A DNA stretch of 64,000 nucleotides, from positions 62,001 through 126,000 of the forward strand of contig CANEXF010000010.1 of the NCBI GenBank assembly GCA_947443645.1, given 5' to 3'. Position 1 is the first letter of the stretch, and the number at the start of each line of letters is the position of its first letter. Shown in pieces: positions 16,617-28,097 of the stretch. A program made the position numbers and the translations under genes. Origin of the DNA: Comamonadaceae bacterium. GTDB taxonomy: Bacteria > Pseudomonadota > Gammaproteobacteria > Burkholderiales > Burkholderiaceae_C. The notes under the pieces are model-generated. The model had not been told where the DNA came from. It saw nothing but the letters and a program-made list of their open reading frames with translations, and ran no database searches.

Positions 16617-19346
16617 TCAAAACTGGACTTGCACACCGGCATTGACACTGCCCAGAATCGCACCATTACGGGCCTCCGCAGAAGCCCGCACGTAAGCAAA
16701 AGAATGGCTTGCAAACCGCTTGGTAGCCGAGAGCCCCAGCTGCACAAAGGCGGCGCCTGTGTTGGGCGTTTCCATGGCCGTCGATACGCCGGCCAGCGAG
16801 GCATCCAAGGTCGGGCTGCGCAGCTTCGCGGTGTCAGCGCCCAGCGCAGCATTGAAGCGATAGGTCTGGGCCGCCTTCATCGGGTCGGCACTGAGAGAGC
16901 CGAACGTGAAACCAAGCAATGCGCGCAGGCCTTGTGCATCAAAGCTGCTGACTTTCAGCGCAGCGGCCGAGGCCCCTTCATCGAGCGAAGCACGGTGAAG
17001 CTGCTGCCAGGAAATTCGGGCATAGAGTGAAACCCGCATGTCTTCCAACTCCACGGGCTGGCTCAGGCCGGCGCTGACCAAGGCATCCCTGCCGCGCGCC
17101 TTGGCACCCAGGCCAGCGGTGTAGCCCGTCACATCGTCGCGCGCATGGTCTGCAGAGTGCTCGCCATAACTGGCCATGGCGTCCACCATCCACGATGCGC
17201 CCAGAGGCAGCCCGGCATACACAAAAACTTCGCCTTGTTGAACCCGGCCGGTTGCCTGCTCGGCGGTGACATGGGTGTTCGACAGCGCCAGACCGGCGCC
17301 AGCCTTGGCGCCCTGCGCTGTGTAAGCGTCCATGCCAAGGACAAGCTGGTAGAGATTGCTGGCAAAACCGCTGGCATGCGCGTCGCCAGAGCGCTGTCCG
17401 CGCTGGTAAGTGACCTCACCCCATGCGCCATCCGGCGGCATGCCGCCAGCGTCGCCCAGGTGTGCGATGGCAGCCTGCTGCGTGTGCAACGTGGCCTGCG
17501 GCACCACGGCGAGGCTCGCGCCATAGACTTCGCCCGCCAAAGCGCGCGTGAATGATGGCAGGCTCGATACGTTACGCGCCGATGCCGCATACAGCAGTTG
17601 GTCCTGCTGCGCGCTGGCCGTGCCGGCCTGGTTGGCCAGCACAATCTTGTCAAGCGCGCTGGCCACAGCGCGGCCGTTGCCATTGAGCCCGGCCAGGCTG
17701 GCGCCATAGGAGCTGGGGATCACCGCCAGATCCAGACTTTGGCTGCCGGCAAGGTTGTAAAACTGGATGAACTGCGTGCCCGCCGACAGCTCCGCTGGCT
17801 GCGACAGCGTCGCAAAACGGCCAGCGATCCCGCCATCCGCGGTCACGATACGAAACTTGTCACCCAGGACCGGGGTGTAAGGTGTGCTGCCAAAGCCGGA
17901 TTCAGATGCGGTAAACAGTCCCGACAAGCGCGGTGTCAGCGTCGCGTTGGGCTGAATCACAAACTGGCCACCCGTGATGTTCAGGAACGAGTAGTAGCCG
18001 GTCGCGCCTGCAGGGCTTGCGGCACTGGCTTGCACTGTCCCCGCGATGTCCTGCTGGTAAGTGCTGCCGCTGTTCATGGTGACGGTCGAGTTCACGGCAA
18101 GATAGCCTGGCGAGTTGCCGGGCTTGAGCGTGCCGGCCACGGTCAGCGCGCCATTGATGGTACCCGTGCCCATCAAGGTGCCGCCAGAGGCGACAAAAAC
18201 AGAACCCGTTCCGAGCGCGGAATCGCCGCCTACCGACAGCGTTCCCGAGTTGACCGTGGTGCCGCCCGAATAACTGTTGCTGCCGGTCAGCGCCACCAGA
18301 CCCATGCCATCGACCGTCAGGCCGCCGACACCGGAAATAACACCTGAAAGCTGCGACGGGCCACCGGCAGCAGCACTGATGCGGCCCCCCGCGGCATTGA
18401 GCGTAAACGCCCCACTTGAACTGTCTCCGGACCGCAGCGCCAGCGTACCGCCGTCAAACACACGGTTGGCCGACACGCCCAGGTCGGTCAGCGCGTAGGA
18501 GGTGCCGAGCGCCATGTTGGTGCTGGCCGCAGAAAAAACCAGATTCCAGACGCTGCTGCTGCCAGACGCCAGGTTCAAGGTCCAGTTCAGCCCACCGTAA
18601 GTACCCGATGTCAAACCCGTCAGGTTGCTGGAGGTAAAGCCATTGAGCACGCCCGTGTACGACCCGATGGCCACGCTTGATGTACCGTAAATGCCAAACG
18701 TCATGCTTCCCGTCACACCCGCGCTGCTCAGTTTGCCGTAGGTGCCGGGGCTGTTGATGATGATGTTGTAGTTGGTGGGCAAGTCACCGGTGTAGGTAAC
18801 CGCACCGTTGACATTGCCCGCGCCTTGCCGGTTGTTGAAGGTCTGGAGCAGACCGCCGGAGTTGTTGGTAATGCCCGCAAACGGGCCAATGATGGAACCG
18901 GTGTTGGTCAGCGTACCAAGCACGGCGGTGCTGCCATTGAGGACCAGACCGCGCCTGACGTTAGACGAAATCATTCCGGCGTTTAGCAGACTGGTCAGCG
19001 TGCCGTTGACGATCACGCCGATTTGCTGACCGGTGGCGATCGTGCCGTTGTTGACCAGGCTGGACGCCGTCGCCGACGATAGCACCGAGATCCCGTCGCC
19101 ATTTCGTCCGCTGCCCGCATCGTTGTAAACCGTCACGCCTGAATTGACCGTCACATTGGCACCGGTGTCCATTGACAGGGGCTTGCTGCCGCTGCCATTG
19201 CAGTTTGCACTGACCGTCAGCGTCGACGTCACCGTCACGCCGCCATTGCACAGCGCCCACGCGCCGCCCCAAGGAACAACGGAACACGGCAGGGCCAAAA
19301 GCAGCAAACAACGCTTTTTAAATACTTTATCGGGGTCAACAACCAT
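16617..19346 (-). CDS. Autotransporter (type Va) with passenger-associated repeat
   Basis: This 909-aa protein has a signal peptide (residues 1 to about 31, ending AWA). A Gly/Ser/Thr/Asn-rich beta-helical passenger follows, including the passenger-associated repeat motif SNSYSGGTTVNSGTLSVGG around residue 350. The C-terminal ~280 residues form an autotransporter beta-barrel (AWGEVTYQRGQ..., ending in Phe: NAGVQVQF). The barrel inserts in the outer membrane and exports the passenger. No protease or lipase motif is visible, so an adhesin-like role is an inference. Two Cys near the mature N-terminus (LCNGG, ANCNG) may form a disulfide. Confidence 0.92.
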   Translation of the reverse strand: MVVDPDKVFKKRCLLLLALPCSVVPWGGAWALCNGGVTVTSTLTVSANCNGSGSKPLSMDTGANVTVNSGVTVYNDAGSGRNGDGISVLSSATASSLVNNGTIATGQQIGVIVNGTLTSLLNAGMISSNVRRGLVLNGSTAVLGTLTNTGSIIGPFAGITNNSGGLLQTFNNRQGAGNVNGAVTYTGDLPTNYNIIINSPGTYGKLSSAGVTGSMTFGIYGTSSVAIGSYTGVLNGFTSSNLTGLTSGTYGGLNWTLNLASGSSSVWNLVFSAASTNMALGTSYALTDLGVSANRVFDGGTLALRSGDSSSGAFTLNAAGGRISAAAGGPSQLSGVISGVGGLTVDGMGLVALTGSNSYSGGTTVNSGTLSVGGDSALGTGSVFVASGGTLMGTGTINGALTVAGTLKPGNSPGYLAVNSTVTMNSGSTYQQDIAGTVQASAASPAGATGYYSFLNITGGQFVIQPNATLTPRLSGLFTASESGFGSTPYTPVLGDKFRIVTADGGIAGRFATLSQPAELSAGTQFIQFYNLAGSQSLDLAVIPSSYGASLAGLNGNGRAVASALDKIVLANQAGTASAQQDQLLYAASARNVSSLPSFTRALAGEVYGASLAVVPQATLHTQQAAIAHLGDAGGMPPDGAWGEVTYQRGQRSGDAHASGFASNLYQLVLGMDAYTAQGAKAGAGLALSNTHVTAEQATGRVQQGEVFVYAGLPLGASWMVDAMASYGEHSADHARDDVTGYTAGLGAKARGRDALVSAGLSQPVELEDMRVSLYARISWQQLHRASLDEGASAAALKVSSFDAQGLRALLGFTFGSLSADPMKAAQTYRFNAALGADTAKLRSPTLDASLAGVSTAMETPNTGAAFVQLGLSATKRFASHSFAYVRASAEARNGAILGSVNAGVQVQF

Positions 19347-19552
19347 AAAACTTCAAAACTTGAGGGGGGAGATGCGGCAAAGACGCAGGTCGCCAAGGCG
19401 ACAGCTGGTGAAACCCATCGTAATCGACGGCTTGTGCAAACCCGCACAAAGCGAGAACTCAAGTGTTGCGAAGTGTGCCGTTGTGGTGCTGTAGCGACGT
19501 CCCACAGTCCGCTAAGCTCGGCGTCTTCATCACCACGCGACAAATCCAACCC

Positions 19553-20026
19553 ATGACAAGCTACTGGCTCATGAAATCCGAACCAGAAGAGTGCTCTATA
19601 AACGACGCACTCGCGGCAACAAATGCCACCGTCCCCTGGGTCGGTGTGCGCAACTACCAGGCCCGCAACTTCATGCGTGATGGCATGAAGCTTGGCGATG
19701 GCGTTTTGTTTTACCACTCAAGTTGTGCCGAACCGGGCATCGTCGGCCTGGCGCGGGTGGCGTCCGCGCCCTACCCTGACCCGACCCAGTTTGACCCGAA
19801 GTCGCCCTACTTTGACGCAAAATCAAAACCCGAGGTGCCGCGCTGGCTGCTCGTTGATGTGCAGGCGTTGCGCAAGACACGCAAGCTCACGCTGCACGAG
19901 TTGCGGGCCAATGAAGCCCTGGCTGATCTGGTGGTGCTGCGCAAGGGCAGCAGGCTGTCCATCACCCCGGTTGAGCCGCAGCACTGGCGGGTGATCAGCC
20001 AGCTGCTGGGCGCACCTCAACAGTAG
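19553..20026 (+). CDS. EVE domain-containing protein
   Basis: This is a 157-aa single-domain EVE protein of the PUA-like fold (relatives of human THYN1 and YTH domains), predicted to bind modified bases in nucleic acid. The start is the ATG at 19553 (MTSYWLMKSEPEE); the ORF-track start 30 codons upstream adds unrelated residues. Signatures are YWLMKSEPEECS, VGVRNYQARNFMRDGMKLGDGVLFYHS and EVPRWLLVDV. It stands alone, without the McrB or restriction partners that mark defence-linked EVE proteins, so I read it as housekeeping. It converges with the reductase gene. Confidence 0.92.
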   Translation: MTSYWLMKSEPEECSINDALAATNATVPWVGVRNYQARNFMRDGMKLGDGVLFYHSSCAEPGIVGLARVASAPYPDPTQFDPKSPYFDAKSKPEVPRWLLVDVQALRKTRKLTLHELRANEALADLVVLRKGSRLSITPVEPQHWRVISQLLGAPQQ

Positions 20027-20083
20027 ACAGTAGATAGCGCACGGCGTTTGAAGCGGGCAGGATAGAGCAGCCCGCATGCAGCC

Positions 20084-21064
20084 CTAGGTCTGCTTGGACT
20101 CAAGCAACTTCACCAAAGCCCACAACACCCGGTTGGCCGGCGTCGCCACGCCCAGCGCCTCGCCGCGCCGCACGACCAGGCCATTGAGGTAATCAATCTC
20201 GCTGCGTTTGCCGCGTGCCAGGTCTTGCGCCGTCGATGAATACTGGCCAGGCATGGTCTCGGCGATCTTGCGCACCGCCGCATCCACGTCGCCAGGCACC
20301 TGTACGCCGTCGGCCGTGGCCACTGCCAGGCATTCGGCGACCACGTCGCGCATGAGCTCCTCCACGCCCGCGCCTTTCACCGTCTTGCCATAGGGCAGCT
20401 GGGTGATCGCCGACACCGCGTTGTAGGCGCAATTGAGGATGAGCTTGGCCCATAGTTCGCCGCGCACGTTGCCTGAAATCTGAACCGGCACGCCGGCGGC
20501 AATCAAGGCCTGCGCAACCGCATCACCCGCGCTGCAAGGCTCTATCACCAGCTCGCCCCGGCCGTGGTGTTTGACATGCCCGGGTCCGGCCATTTCTGTC
20601 GCCACATAAACCACGGCCTGCGCGACTTGCTGCCCTGGCAGCACGTCGCGCAGGCGCTCGGCGTTGTCCACGCCGTTTTGCAGGCACAGCACCAATGAGT
20701 CGTCGGATAAATACGGCCGCATCAAGACGCCTGCAGCTTCGGTGTCGGTGGACTTGACACAAAACAGCACCAGCTGGGCGCCCTGCACCGCTTCTGCTTC
20801 GCTGCTGGCGGCCAGTGCAATATGCTCGTCGATGGTTTGGGTTTGCAGTCGCAGGCCGCTGCGCGCGATGGCCTGCACATGCTGGGGCCGCGCAATCAGC
20901 ACGACCTCGTGGCCTGCTCTGGCCAGCATGCCACCGTAATAGCAGCCGACCGCGCCGGCCCCCATCACGGCGACTTTCAGACGCGCACTAGCTTGTTCGG
21001 CAGTTGGGGGCTTGTTCATGGGCTGGCTCGCAGGTGTTTGCAGGATGTTGCAGTTGTTGGGCAT
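20084..21064 (-). CDS. 2-dehydropantoate 2-reductase family protein (PanE-like)
   Basis: This 326-aa NAD(P)-dependent reductase of the ApbA/PanE family has the Rossmann motif VAVMGAGAVGCYYGGMLARAGHEV, LVLFCVKSTDTE, the catalytic-Lys region GELWAKLILNCAYNAVSA, and the C-terminal GKRSEIDYLNGLVVRRGEALGV. PanE makes pantoate for pantothenate and CoA. Many genomes carry several paralogues, so true PanE activity is not certain. The ATG at 21019 (MNKPPTAEQ) is an equally good start and would shorten it by 15 residues. No operon partner is seen. Confidence 0.9.
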   Translation of the reverse strand: MPNNCNILQTPASQPMNKPPTAEQASARLKVAVMGAGAVGCYYGGMLARAGHEVVLIARPQHVQAIARSGLRLQTQTIDEHIALAASSEAEAVQGAQLVLFCVKSTDTEAAGVLMRPYLSDDSLVLCLQNGVDNAERLRDVLPGQQVAQAVVYVATEMAGPGHVKHHGRGELVIEPCSAGDAVAQALIAAGVPVQISGNVRGELWAKLILNCAYNAVSAITQLPYGKTVKGAGVEELMRDVVAECLAVATADGVQVPGDVDAAVRKIAETMPGQYSSTAQDLARGKRSEIDYLNGLVVRRGEALGVATPANRVLWALVKLLESKQT

Positions 21065-21177
21065 GATAGCTTTGAGGCCTGGGATTGATCTACATCAGGC
21101 TTGCTGCTGCAAGCCTCAACAAGGTCAAGAATTGTTCGTAAAATAAGGCTCCAGACCACAAACGGCGAGCGCAAACA

Positions 21178-21194
21178 GCTATTTATTTAATAGC
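21178..21194. repeat. Palindromic intergenic repeat, copy E (AT half)
   Basis: GCTATTTATTTAATAGC is the exact reverse complement of the element at 46499-46515 in the best copy of the family. The preceding 40 bp (CCAGACC...GCGAGCG) is a decayed version of the GC hairpin half. It lies about 50 bp upstream of trhO and may sit in its promoter or leader. Confidence 0.75.
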
Positions 21195-21240
21195 AAATTC
21201 ATCAGGCTGCTCAACCTGATCACCCCAACGCCAGGCAACC

Positions 21241-22194
21241 ATGTCTTTTCTCACCGCCGCCCTGTACAAATTCGTCGAGCTTCCCGACTACGCCGCCCTT
21301 CAAGCGCCGCTGCTGGCCTGCTGTGAGGCCAATGGCGTCAAAGGGACGCTGCTGCTGGCTGAAGAAGGCATCAACGGCACGATTGCCGGGCCTGAAGCCG
21401 GCGTGCGCGCCGTGCTGGCCTATCTGCGCCAGGACCCGCGCCTGGCGCAGCTTGAGCACAAGGAAGCCTGGGCTGACAAAAGCACGTTTTACCGCATGAA
21501 GGTACGGCTCAAGCGAGAGATTGTCACGCTGGGCGTGCCCGACGTGCACCCGGCGCTGATGGCCGGCCAATACGTCAAACCGGCCGACTGGAACGCCTTG
21601 CTGAGCGAGCCGGGCGTGGTGCTGGTCGACACGCGCAATGACTATGAAGTCTACATCGGAACCTTTGAAGGCGCGATCAACCCCGCCACCAGTAGCTTTT
21701 CAGAACTGCCGGCCTGGGTCGAGCGCGAAATGCGTGAAGGCGGCCAGCTGGCCGACAAAGATGGCAAAAAACCCAAATTGGCCATGTTCTGCACTGGCGG
21801 CATTCGCTGTGAAAAATCCACCGCCTTCATGCGCGCCAAGGGCTTTGACGAGGTGTACCACCTTGAAGGCGGCATCCTTAAGTATCTGGAAACCATGCCC
21901 GAGGCGCAAAGCCGCTGGCAAGGCGAATGTTTCGTGTTCGACGAGCGCGTCTCGGTCGGGCACGGGCTCAAGCCAGGCGCGCACACCCTGTGCCGCTCAT
22001 GCCGCGACCCCTTGACTGACCAGGACAGGGCATCGCCGCTGTACGAGCTGGGGGTGAGCTGCCCACATTGCCACGACCGCACGAGCGAAGCGCAAAAGGC
22101 CGGTTACCGCGAGCGCCAGCGCCAGGTCGAACTTGCCCAAGCGCGTCACGCCGCCCACATAGGCGTGCGCCAGGACAGCCAGTCTGGGCATTGA
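21241..22194 (+). CDS. trhO: tRNA uridine(34) hydroxylase TrhO (YceA-like rhodanese)
   Basis: This 317-aa protein is of the TrhO/YceA family, which makes 5-hydroxyuridine at the wobble position of tRNA using O2. It has an N-terminal ferredoxin-like UPF0176 domain ([28 protein letters not shown]) and a central rhodanese domain with loop [10 protein letters not shown] (active Cys) followed by [14 protein letters not shown] Cys-rich C-terminal region ([14 protein letters not shown]) looks zinc-binding. The GST gene follows after 7 nt, probably co-transcribed. Confidence 0.95.
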   Translation: MSFLTAALYKFVELPDYAALQAPLLACCEANGVKGTLLLAEEGINGTIAGPEAGVRAVLAYLRQDPRLAQLEHKEAWADKSTFYRMKVRLKREIVTLGVPDVHPALMAGQYVKPADWNALLSEPGVVLVDTRNDYEVYIGTFEGAINPATSSFSELPAWVEREMREGGQLADKDGKKPKLAMFCTGGIRCEKSTAFMRAKGFDEVYHLEGGILKYLETMPEAQSRWQGECFVFDERVSVGHGLKPGAHTLCRSCRDPLTDQDRASPLYELGVSCPHCHDRTSEAQKAGYRERQRQVELAQARHAAHIGVRQDSQSGH

Positions 22195-22201
22195 GCTGCG
22201 G

Positions 22202-22834
22202 GTGATACCGGTTCTGTATTCCTTTCGCCGCTGCCCCTACGCCATGCGCGCGCGGCTGGCGCTGGCCTGCAGCGGCCAGAGTTACGAATTGCGGGAAATC
22301 GTGCTGCGCGACAAGCCTGCCGAGCTGCTCGCGGCGTCGCCCAAAGCCACGGTACCTGTTCTGGTGCTGGCCGATGGCCGCGTGATCGATGAAAGCCTGG
22401 AGATCATGCGGTGGGCGCTGCAGCAAAGCGACCTGGCCCAGTGGCTGGGCACAGGACAGATGCCTGACGACATGCGCGCACTGGTTGCGCTGAACGACAG
22501 CGCCTTCAAGCGCGCGCTTGACCGCTACAAATACCCCGGGCGCTACCCTCAGGAATCGGGCGCCGACGCCGCGGGCTTCGCCATGGCACAGCGCGATTTG
22601 GGCGCAAGCTGGCTGGCGCAACTTGAACCCCGACTCGCACAGGGTTGGCTGTTCGGCAAGGCCGCCAGCCTGGCCGACATGGCCATCTTGCCGTTTGTAA
22701 GGCAATTTGCGCACACCGACGCAGCGTGGTTTGCCGCGCAGCCTTGGCCGCGCCTGCAGGCCTGGCTTGCAGCGTTTGAGGCCAGCGCGCTGTACACAGG
22801 GGTGATGGGCAAACATCCGGTCTGGCGGAGCTAG
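22202..22834 (+). CDS. Glutathione S-transferase family protein with CPYA motif
   Basis: This 210-aa protein starts at GTG 22202 (MIPVLYSFRRCPYAMR), 7 nt after trhO. The N-terminal thioredoxin fold carries CPYAMR, as in glutaredoxin 2-like and omega-class GSTs that use Cys instead of Ser or Tyr. cis-Pro (TVPVLVL) and the SLEIMRW glutathione-binding block follow. The C-terminal helical domain spans about residues 85-205. It probably deglutathionylates or reduces mixed disulfides; the substrate is unknown. Confidence 0.9.
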   Translation: MIPVLYSFRRCPYAMRARLALACSGQSYELREIVLRDKPAELLAASPKATVPVLVLADGRVIDESLEIMRWALQQSDLAQWLGTGQMPDDMRALVALNDSAFKRALDRYKYPGRYPQESGADAAGFAMAQRDLGASWLAQLEPRLAQGWLFGKAASLADMAILPFVRQFAHTDAAWFAAQPWPRLQAWLAAFEASALYTGVMGKHPVWRS

Positions 22835-22892
22835 CTAGGCAGCTGGCCTATCGGTCATGCATGGGCGAAGGAATCTGGCCCTTTACTGCAAT

Positions 22893-24365
22893 TCAGGACA
22901 CTTCAGGCGCAATCAACTCAGCATATTCATAAAGCGCGCCAAGAATGGCTTCGCCCCGCTCGTCGGCGGTTTCAGCCAGCGTGTCAATCTCGGCAAACAG
23001 CGCATCGACATTGCGCGCACCGCCCTCGCCTTCTAGCAGGCGCGCAGCCCTGTGCGCCTCCCAGCGCTCAAGCTCGTCCGGCGACAGCGTCTCGATAAAG
23101 TTGCGGGCCCGGTACCTGAACACCAGCTCGCCCAGGCGATCATCATCAAAGCCGATGCGGCTGTGCGCCAGCTCGGCCGGCGACATGGCGCGCAACTGGT
23201 TTAGCCGCTTGCGGTCTGCGTTGCCGATAAATCCGCCATAAAGGTCTTCGTCCACGTCTGGCGTAGCCTCGCGCGGGCGCTGGAAGACTTCGGGCCAGAT
23301 CGCGCTCATGTCGGGCAAGGCGCGCGCTTTCTCGGCGTTGGCCAGCGCGGTCTCAAAGTCCACGCCCCATTTCGCGGCCATCTCGGCGCTCAGGGTCTGC
23401 AGCTTGCGCACGACCATGGGCGATTTGTTCAGATGCACAGACTTGAGCGGCAGGCGTTGCACGCCCTCGGGCAGATCGGCCGTCTTGCTGAACAGGCGTT
23501 GGCGCAAGGTGGCCACGTCCAGCAGCGGCAGCTCGCTCGGATCCTGCGCCAGGTCCCAGGCCAGCAGCTCGTTCTTGTTGCTCGGATGCGTGGCCAGCGG
23601 CCACATCAGGGCCAGGCAGCCGCGCTCCGGCGGGAACATGCCGGACACATGCAAAAACGGCTGGGCGGTCTGCGGACTGGTCGGCAGACCGAGTTCAGCG
23701 GCCACGCGGTCTTTTTTGTGCAGGCCAAGGCAGAAGTCAAAAAGCTTGGGCTGGGCCTGCTTGATCAGCCTGGCGAGTGCAATCGTGGCGCGCACGTCGG
23801 ACAGCGCATCGTGCGCGGCCTCATGCAGCAGGCCGTTGGCGCGCGCCAAGTCTTCAAGCTTGAAGCTGGGTCGGCTGGCGCCCGGATCGTTCGGCTTGCG
23901 GTCATCGGACTTGGTCGGCCAGACAATGCCGTCAGGCCGCAAGGCGTAAGCCATGCGCACGACGTCGAGCAAGTCCCAGCGGCCGCAGTCGTTTTGCCAT
24001 TCGCGGCCATAGGGGTCTATCAGGTTGCGCCAGAACATGAAGCGCGTGACCTCGTCGTCAAAGCGGATGGTGTTGTAGCCCACGCCTATGGTGCCGGGCT
24101 GGCCCAGCAGTGCCTCGATTTGTGCGGCGAACTCATGCTCGGGCAGGCCGCGCTCCAGACACTGCTGGGGCGTGATGCCGGTGATCAGGCAGGACTGCGG
24201 GTCGGGCAGGTAATCGCTGGCTGGCTGGCAGTAAATCATCACCGGCTCGCCCACCTCGTTGAGCTCGGCATCGGTACGAATCCCGGCGAACTGGCAGGGC
24301 CGGTCACGCCTGGTGTTCAGGCCAAATGTTTCGTAGTCGTGCCATAAAAAGGTGTGTAGAGCCAT
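22893..24365 (-). CDS. sbcB: Exodeoxyribonuclease I
   Basis: This 490-aa ExoI degrades single-stranded DNA 3' to 5' in recombination and mismatch repair. It has the DEDDh exonuclease domain: WHDYETFGLN (D and E), VGYNTIRFDDEV, and HDALSDVRATIALARLI (His and final Asp). The SH3-like and C-terminal domains extend to the end (PDELERW). The start is the ATG at 24365. It lies downstream of clpA on the same strand but is separated from it by a strong terminator, so it is likely transcribed from its own promoter. Confidence 0.95.
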   Translation of the reverse strand: MALHTFLWHDYETFGLNTRRDRPCQFAGIRTDAELNEVGEPVMIYCQPASDYLPDPQSCLITGITPQQCLERGLPEHEFAAQIEALLGQPGTIGVGYNTIRFDDEVTRFMFWRNLIDPYGREWQNDCGRWDLLDVVRMAYALRPDGIVWPTKSDDRKPNDPGASRPSFKLEDLARANGLLHEAAHDALSDVRATIALARLIKQAQPKLFDFCLGLHKKDRVAAELGLPTSPQTAQPFLHVSGMFPPERGCLALMWPLATHPSNKNELLAWDLAQDPSELPLLDVATLRQRLFSKTADLPEGVQRLPLKSVHLNKSPMVVRKLQTLSAEMAAKWGVDFETALANAEKARALPDMSAIWPEVFQRPREATPDVDEDLYGGFIGNADRKRLNQLRAMSPAELAHSRIGFDDDRLGELVFRYRARNFIETLSPDELERWEAHRAARLLEGEGGARNVDALFAEIDTLAETADERGEAILGALYEYAELIAPEVS

Positions 24366-24389
24366 TTTTGTTCAATGATTTATGGAGAA

Positions 24390-24440
24390 ATAGGCCTCCA
24401 GCCCAACAGGGACGGGCGCGGGCAGCTGCAATATTTATAG
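24390..24440. repeat. Palindromic intergenic repeat, copy B (degenerate)
   Basis: CCTCCAGCCC...GACGGGCGCGGGCAGCTGCAATATTTATAGC matches the dispersed family in order and spacing, but the hairpin arms have decayed. It sits between the sbcB start and the clpA terminator. Confidence 0.6.
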
Positions 24441-24447
24441 CGGCATT

Positions 24448-24484
24448 AAAAAAGGCCGTCAGCGTGATGCTAACGGCCTTTTTT
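24448..24484 (-). terminator. Rho-independent terminator of clpA
   Basis: On the minus strand AAGGCCGTTAGC / GCTGACGGCCTT form a near-perfect stem followed by a run of T. It lies 20 nt past the clpA stop. Poly-A on the other side makes it potentially bidirectional. Confidence 0.9.
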
Positions 24485-24504
24485 CTGCGTGACGGGAAAA
24501 CGGA

Positions 24505-26847
<2,343 letters not shown>

Positions 26848-26935
26848 TGATTTTCCTTTCGGCTTGCTACGTTGATATCTGACGGGCTAACAATTGGTTC
26901 ATAAAAAAGCATGGTTCAAATATGGGCCGCGTTTT

Positions 26936-27307
26936 TCACAATTCAATGGGTTCGCTGACACACTGCAGCGGATGCCCGTTTTTGCGCGCCGCTTCCGTGA
27001 CCTGATCGACTTTGGTGGCCGCAACATCTTTTGAAAAAACACCGCAAATGCCTTTGCCATCCAGATGAATCTTCAGCATGATCTGAGTCGCGGTTTCCCT
27101 GTCCTTGTTGAAAAACTCCTGAATAACCACCACCACGAACTCCATGGGGGTGTAGTCATCATTGAGCAGCACCACCTGGTACATCTGTGGCGGCTTGGTT
27201 TTCTCGGGCCGGCGTTCAAGCACGACGGCTTCGCCGCCACGGCCATCTTCAGGCTTCAAAACAGGGGCCTGAGGTGCTGGGGGAGTCTTCGGGGATTTGG
27301 TAGCCAT
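26936..27307 (-). CDS. clpS: ClpS adaptor protein
   Basis: ClpS binds the ClpA N-domain and delivers N-degron substrates. The core [20 protein letters not shown] and the C-terminal [22 protein letters not shown] are diagnostic; NDD and MEFV shape the N-degron pocket. The ORF-track start (27412) is too early. The ATG at 27307 ([10 protein letters not shown]) gives 123 aa with a Pro-rich leader; the ATG at 27316 is also possible. clpA follows. Confidence 0.95.
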   Translation of the reverse strand: MATKSPKTPPAPQAPVLKPEDGRGGEAVVLERRPEKTKPPQMYQVVLLNDDYTPMEFVVVVIQEFFNKDRETATQIMLKIHLDGKGICGVFSKDVAATKVDQVTEAARKNGHPLQCVSEPIEL

Positions 27308-27712
27308 GGAATTCATTCTAGCCATCGACGCGGGCCTGTGCGCCCGCAAGGGGAATGCGTAAGAGTTGGTGGCAATAACGCGACGTTCAAGTTGCTGAAT
27401 TGGACTCACCACGGCCAGGTTGACAATTCGGACCTGAGATTTATTCTGAACAGCAAGTCGGGACTATCAAGCGTTTCCCTGCCGTATCAAAGGAAGCTTG
27501 GGTAAGCCAGATCGTTGGGCCAGCTTACTCAGCAACAGCCATACAAACGTCAAGCCGTCCTACGGGTAAATACCCTTATTTTTTCTAAGGTATGCAGCGG
27601 CCAAGAAAAAAGATCGGCGGCATGTCAACCGACAAGCAGCCGACCTCGTTGAAATAGCGACTCCGAGATTTTCGGGGTGCAATTCCCACAACGCAATTCC
27701 AGGAAACTCCAA
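27308..27712. other. Intergenic region between clpS and the small Ala/Lys-rich gene
   Basis: This is a 405-bp divergent gap without a convincing gene. It must hold the clpS promoter (minus strand) and carries a good plus-strand sigma70-type promoter at 27420-27447. A small GGGTAAATACCC hairpin followed by TTATTTTTT (about 27564-27583) looks like a weak terminator or attenuator in the roughly 250-nt leader of the downstream gene. Confidence 0.6.
27420..27447 (+). promoter_or_regulatory. Predicted sigma70-type promoter
   Basis: TTGACA (27420-27425), a 16-bp spacer, then TATTCT (27442-27447). It points toward the small Ala/Lys-rich gene, whose ATG is about 260 nt downstream, leaving a long untranslated leader. 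Confidence 0.55.
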
Positions 27713-27979
27713 ATGAACAAAATCCTTGCTACCTTGATCGCCGGTTTCTTTGCTGCTGGTGCATTTGCGCAGGCTCCTGCTGCGCCTGTCGCTCCTGCTG
27801 CACCTGCCGCAGTGGTTGCCCCTGCACCTGCTGCTACAGCCAAGAAAGCTGAAGCCAAGCCAACCCTGACCAAAGAAGAAAAAGCCGCTGCAAAAGCTGC
27901 TAAAAAAGAAAAAGCCGCTGCAGCCAAAAAAGCAAAAGCTGAAGCCGCTGCAGCCAAAAAAGCCGAAGCCAAGAAGTAA
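27713..27979 (+). CDS. Small secreted Ala/Lys-rich protein
   Basis: This 88-aa protein starts at the ATG at 27713 (MNKILATLIAGFFAAGAFAQ), preceded by AGGAAACTCC. A clear Sec signal peptide is followed by an Ala/Pro-rich stretch (APVAPAAPAAVV) and a highly basic Lys/Ala/Glu tail built of AEAAAAKKAEAKK-like repeats. No enzyme domain is visible. Similar low-complexity proteins are common in Comamonadaceae and have no assigned function. A terminator follows. It may be a charged periplasmic or envelope protein (inference). Confidence 0.8.
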   Translation: MNKILATLIAGFFAAGAFAQAPAAPVAPAAPAAVVAPAPAATAKKAEAKPTLTKEEKAAAKAAKKEKAAAAKKAKAEAAAAKKAEAKK

Positions 27980-28000
27980 TTCCTGAGCTCTCAGCCCAAA

Positions 28001-28025
28001 AGCCCGCCTAGTGCGGGCTTTTTTT
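28001..28025 (+). terminator. Rho-independent terminator after the Ala/Lys-rich gene
   Basis: AGCCCGC CTAGT GCGGGCT stem-loop followed by seven T, 21 nt past the stop codon. Confidence 0.92.
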
Positions 28026-28097
28026 GTGGGCTAAATGGCATTATTTTGTCGTTTATGCTTTGCCATCACACAACCACGCACCTCCCAATCAAGAACC

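Noticed and set aside
19553-20026. EVE protein as part of a defence island
   Set aside because: Neighbours are housekeeping genes; no restriction, McrBC or nuclease partners.
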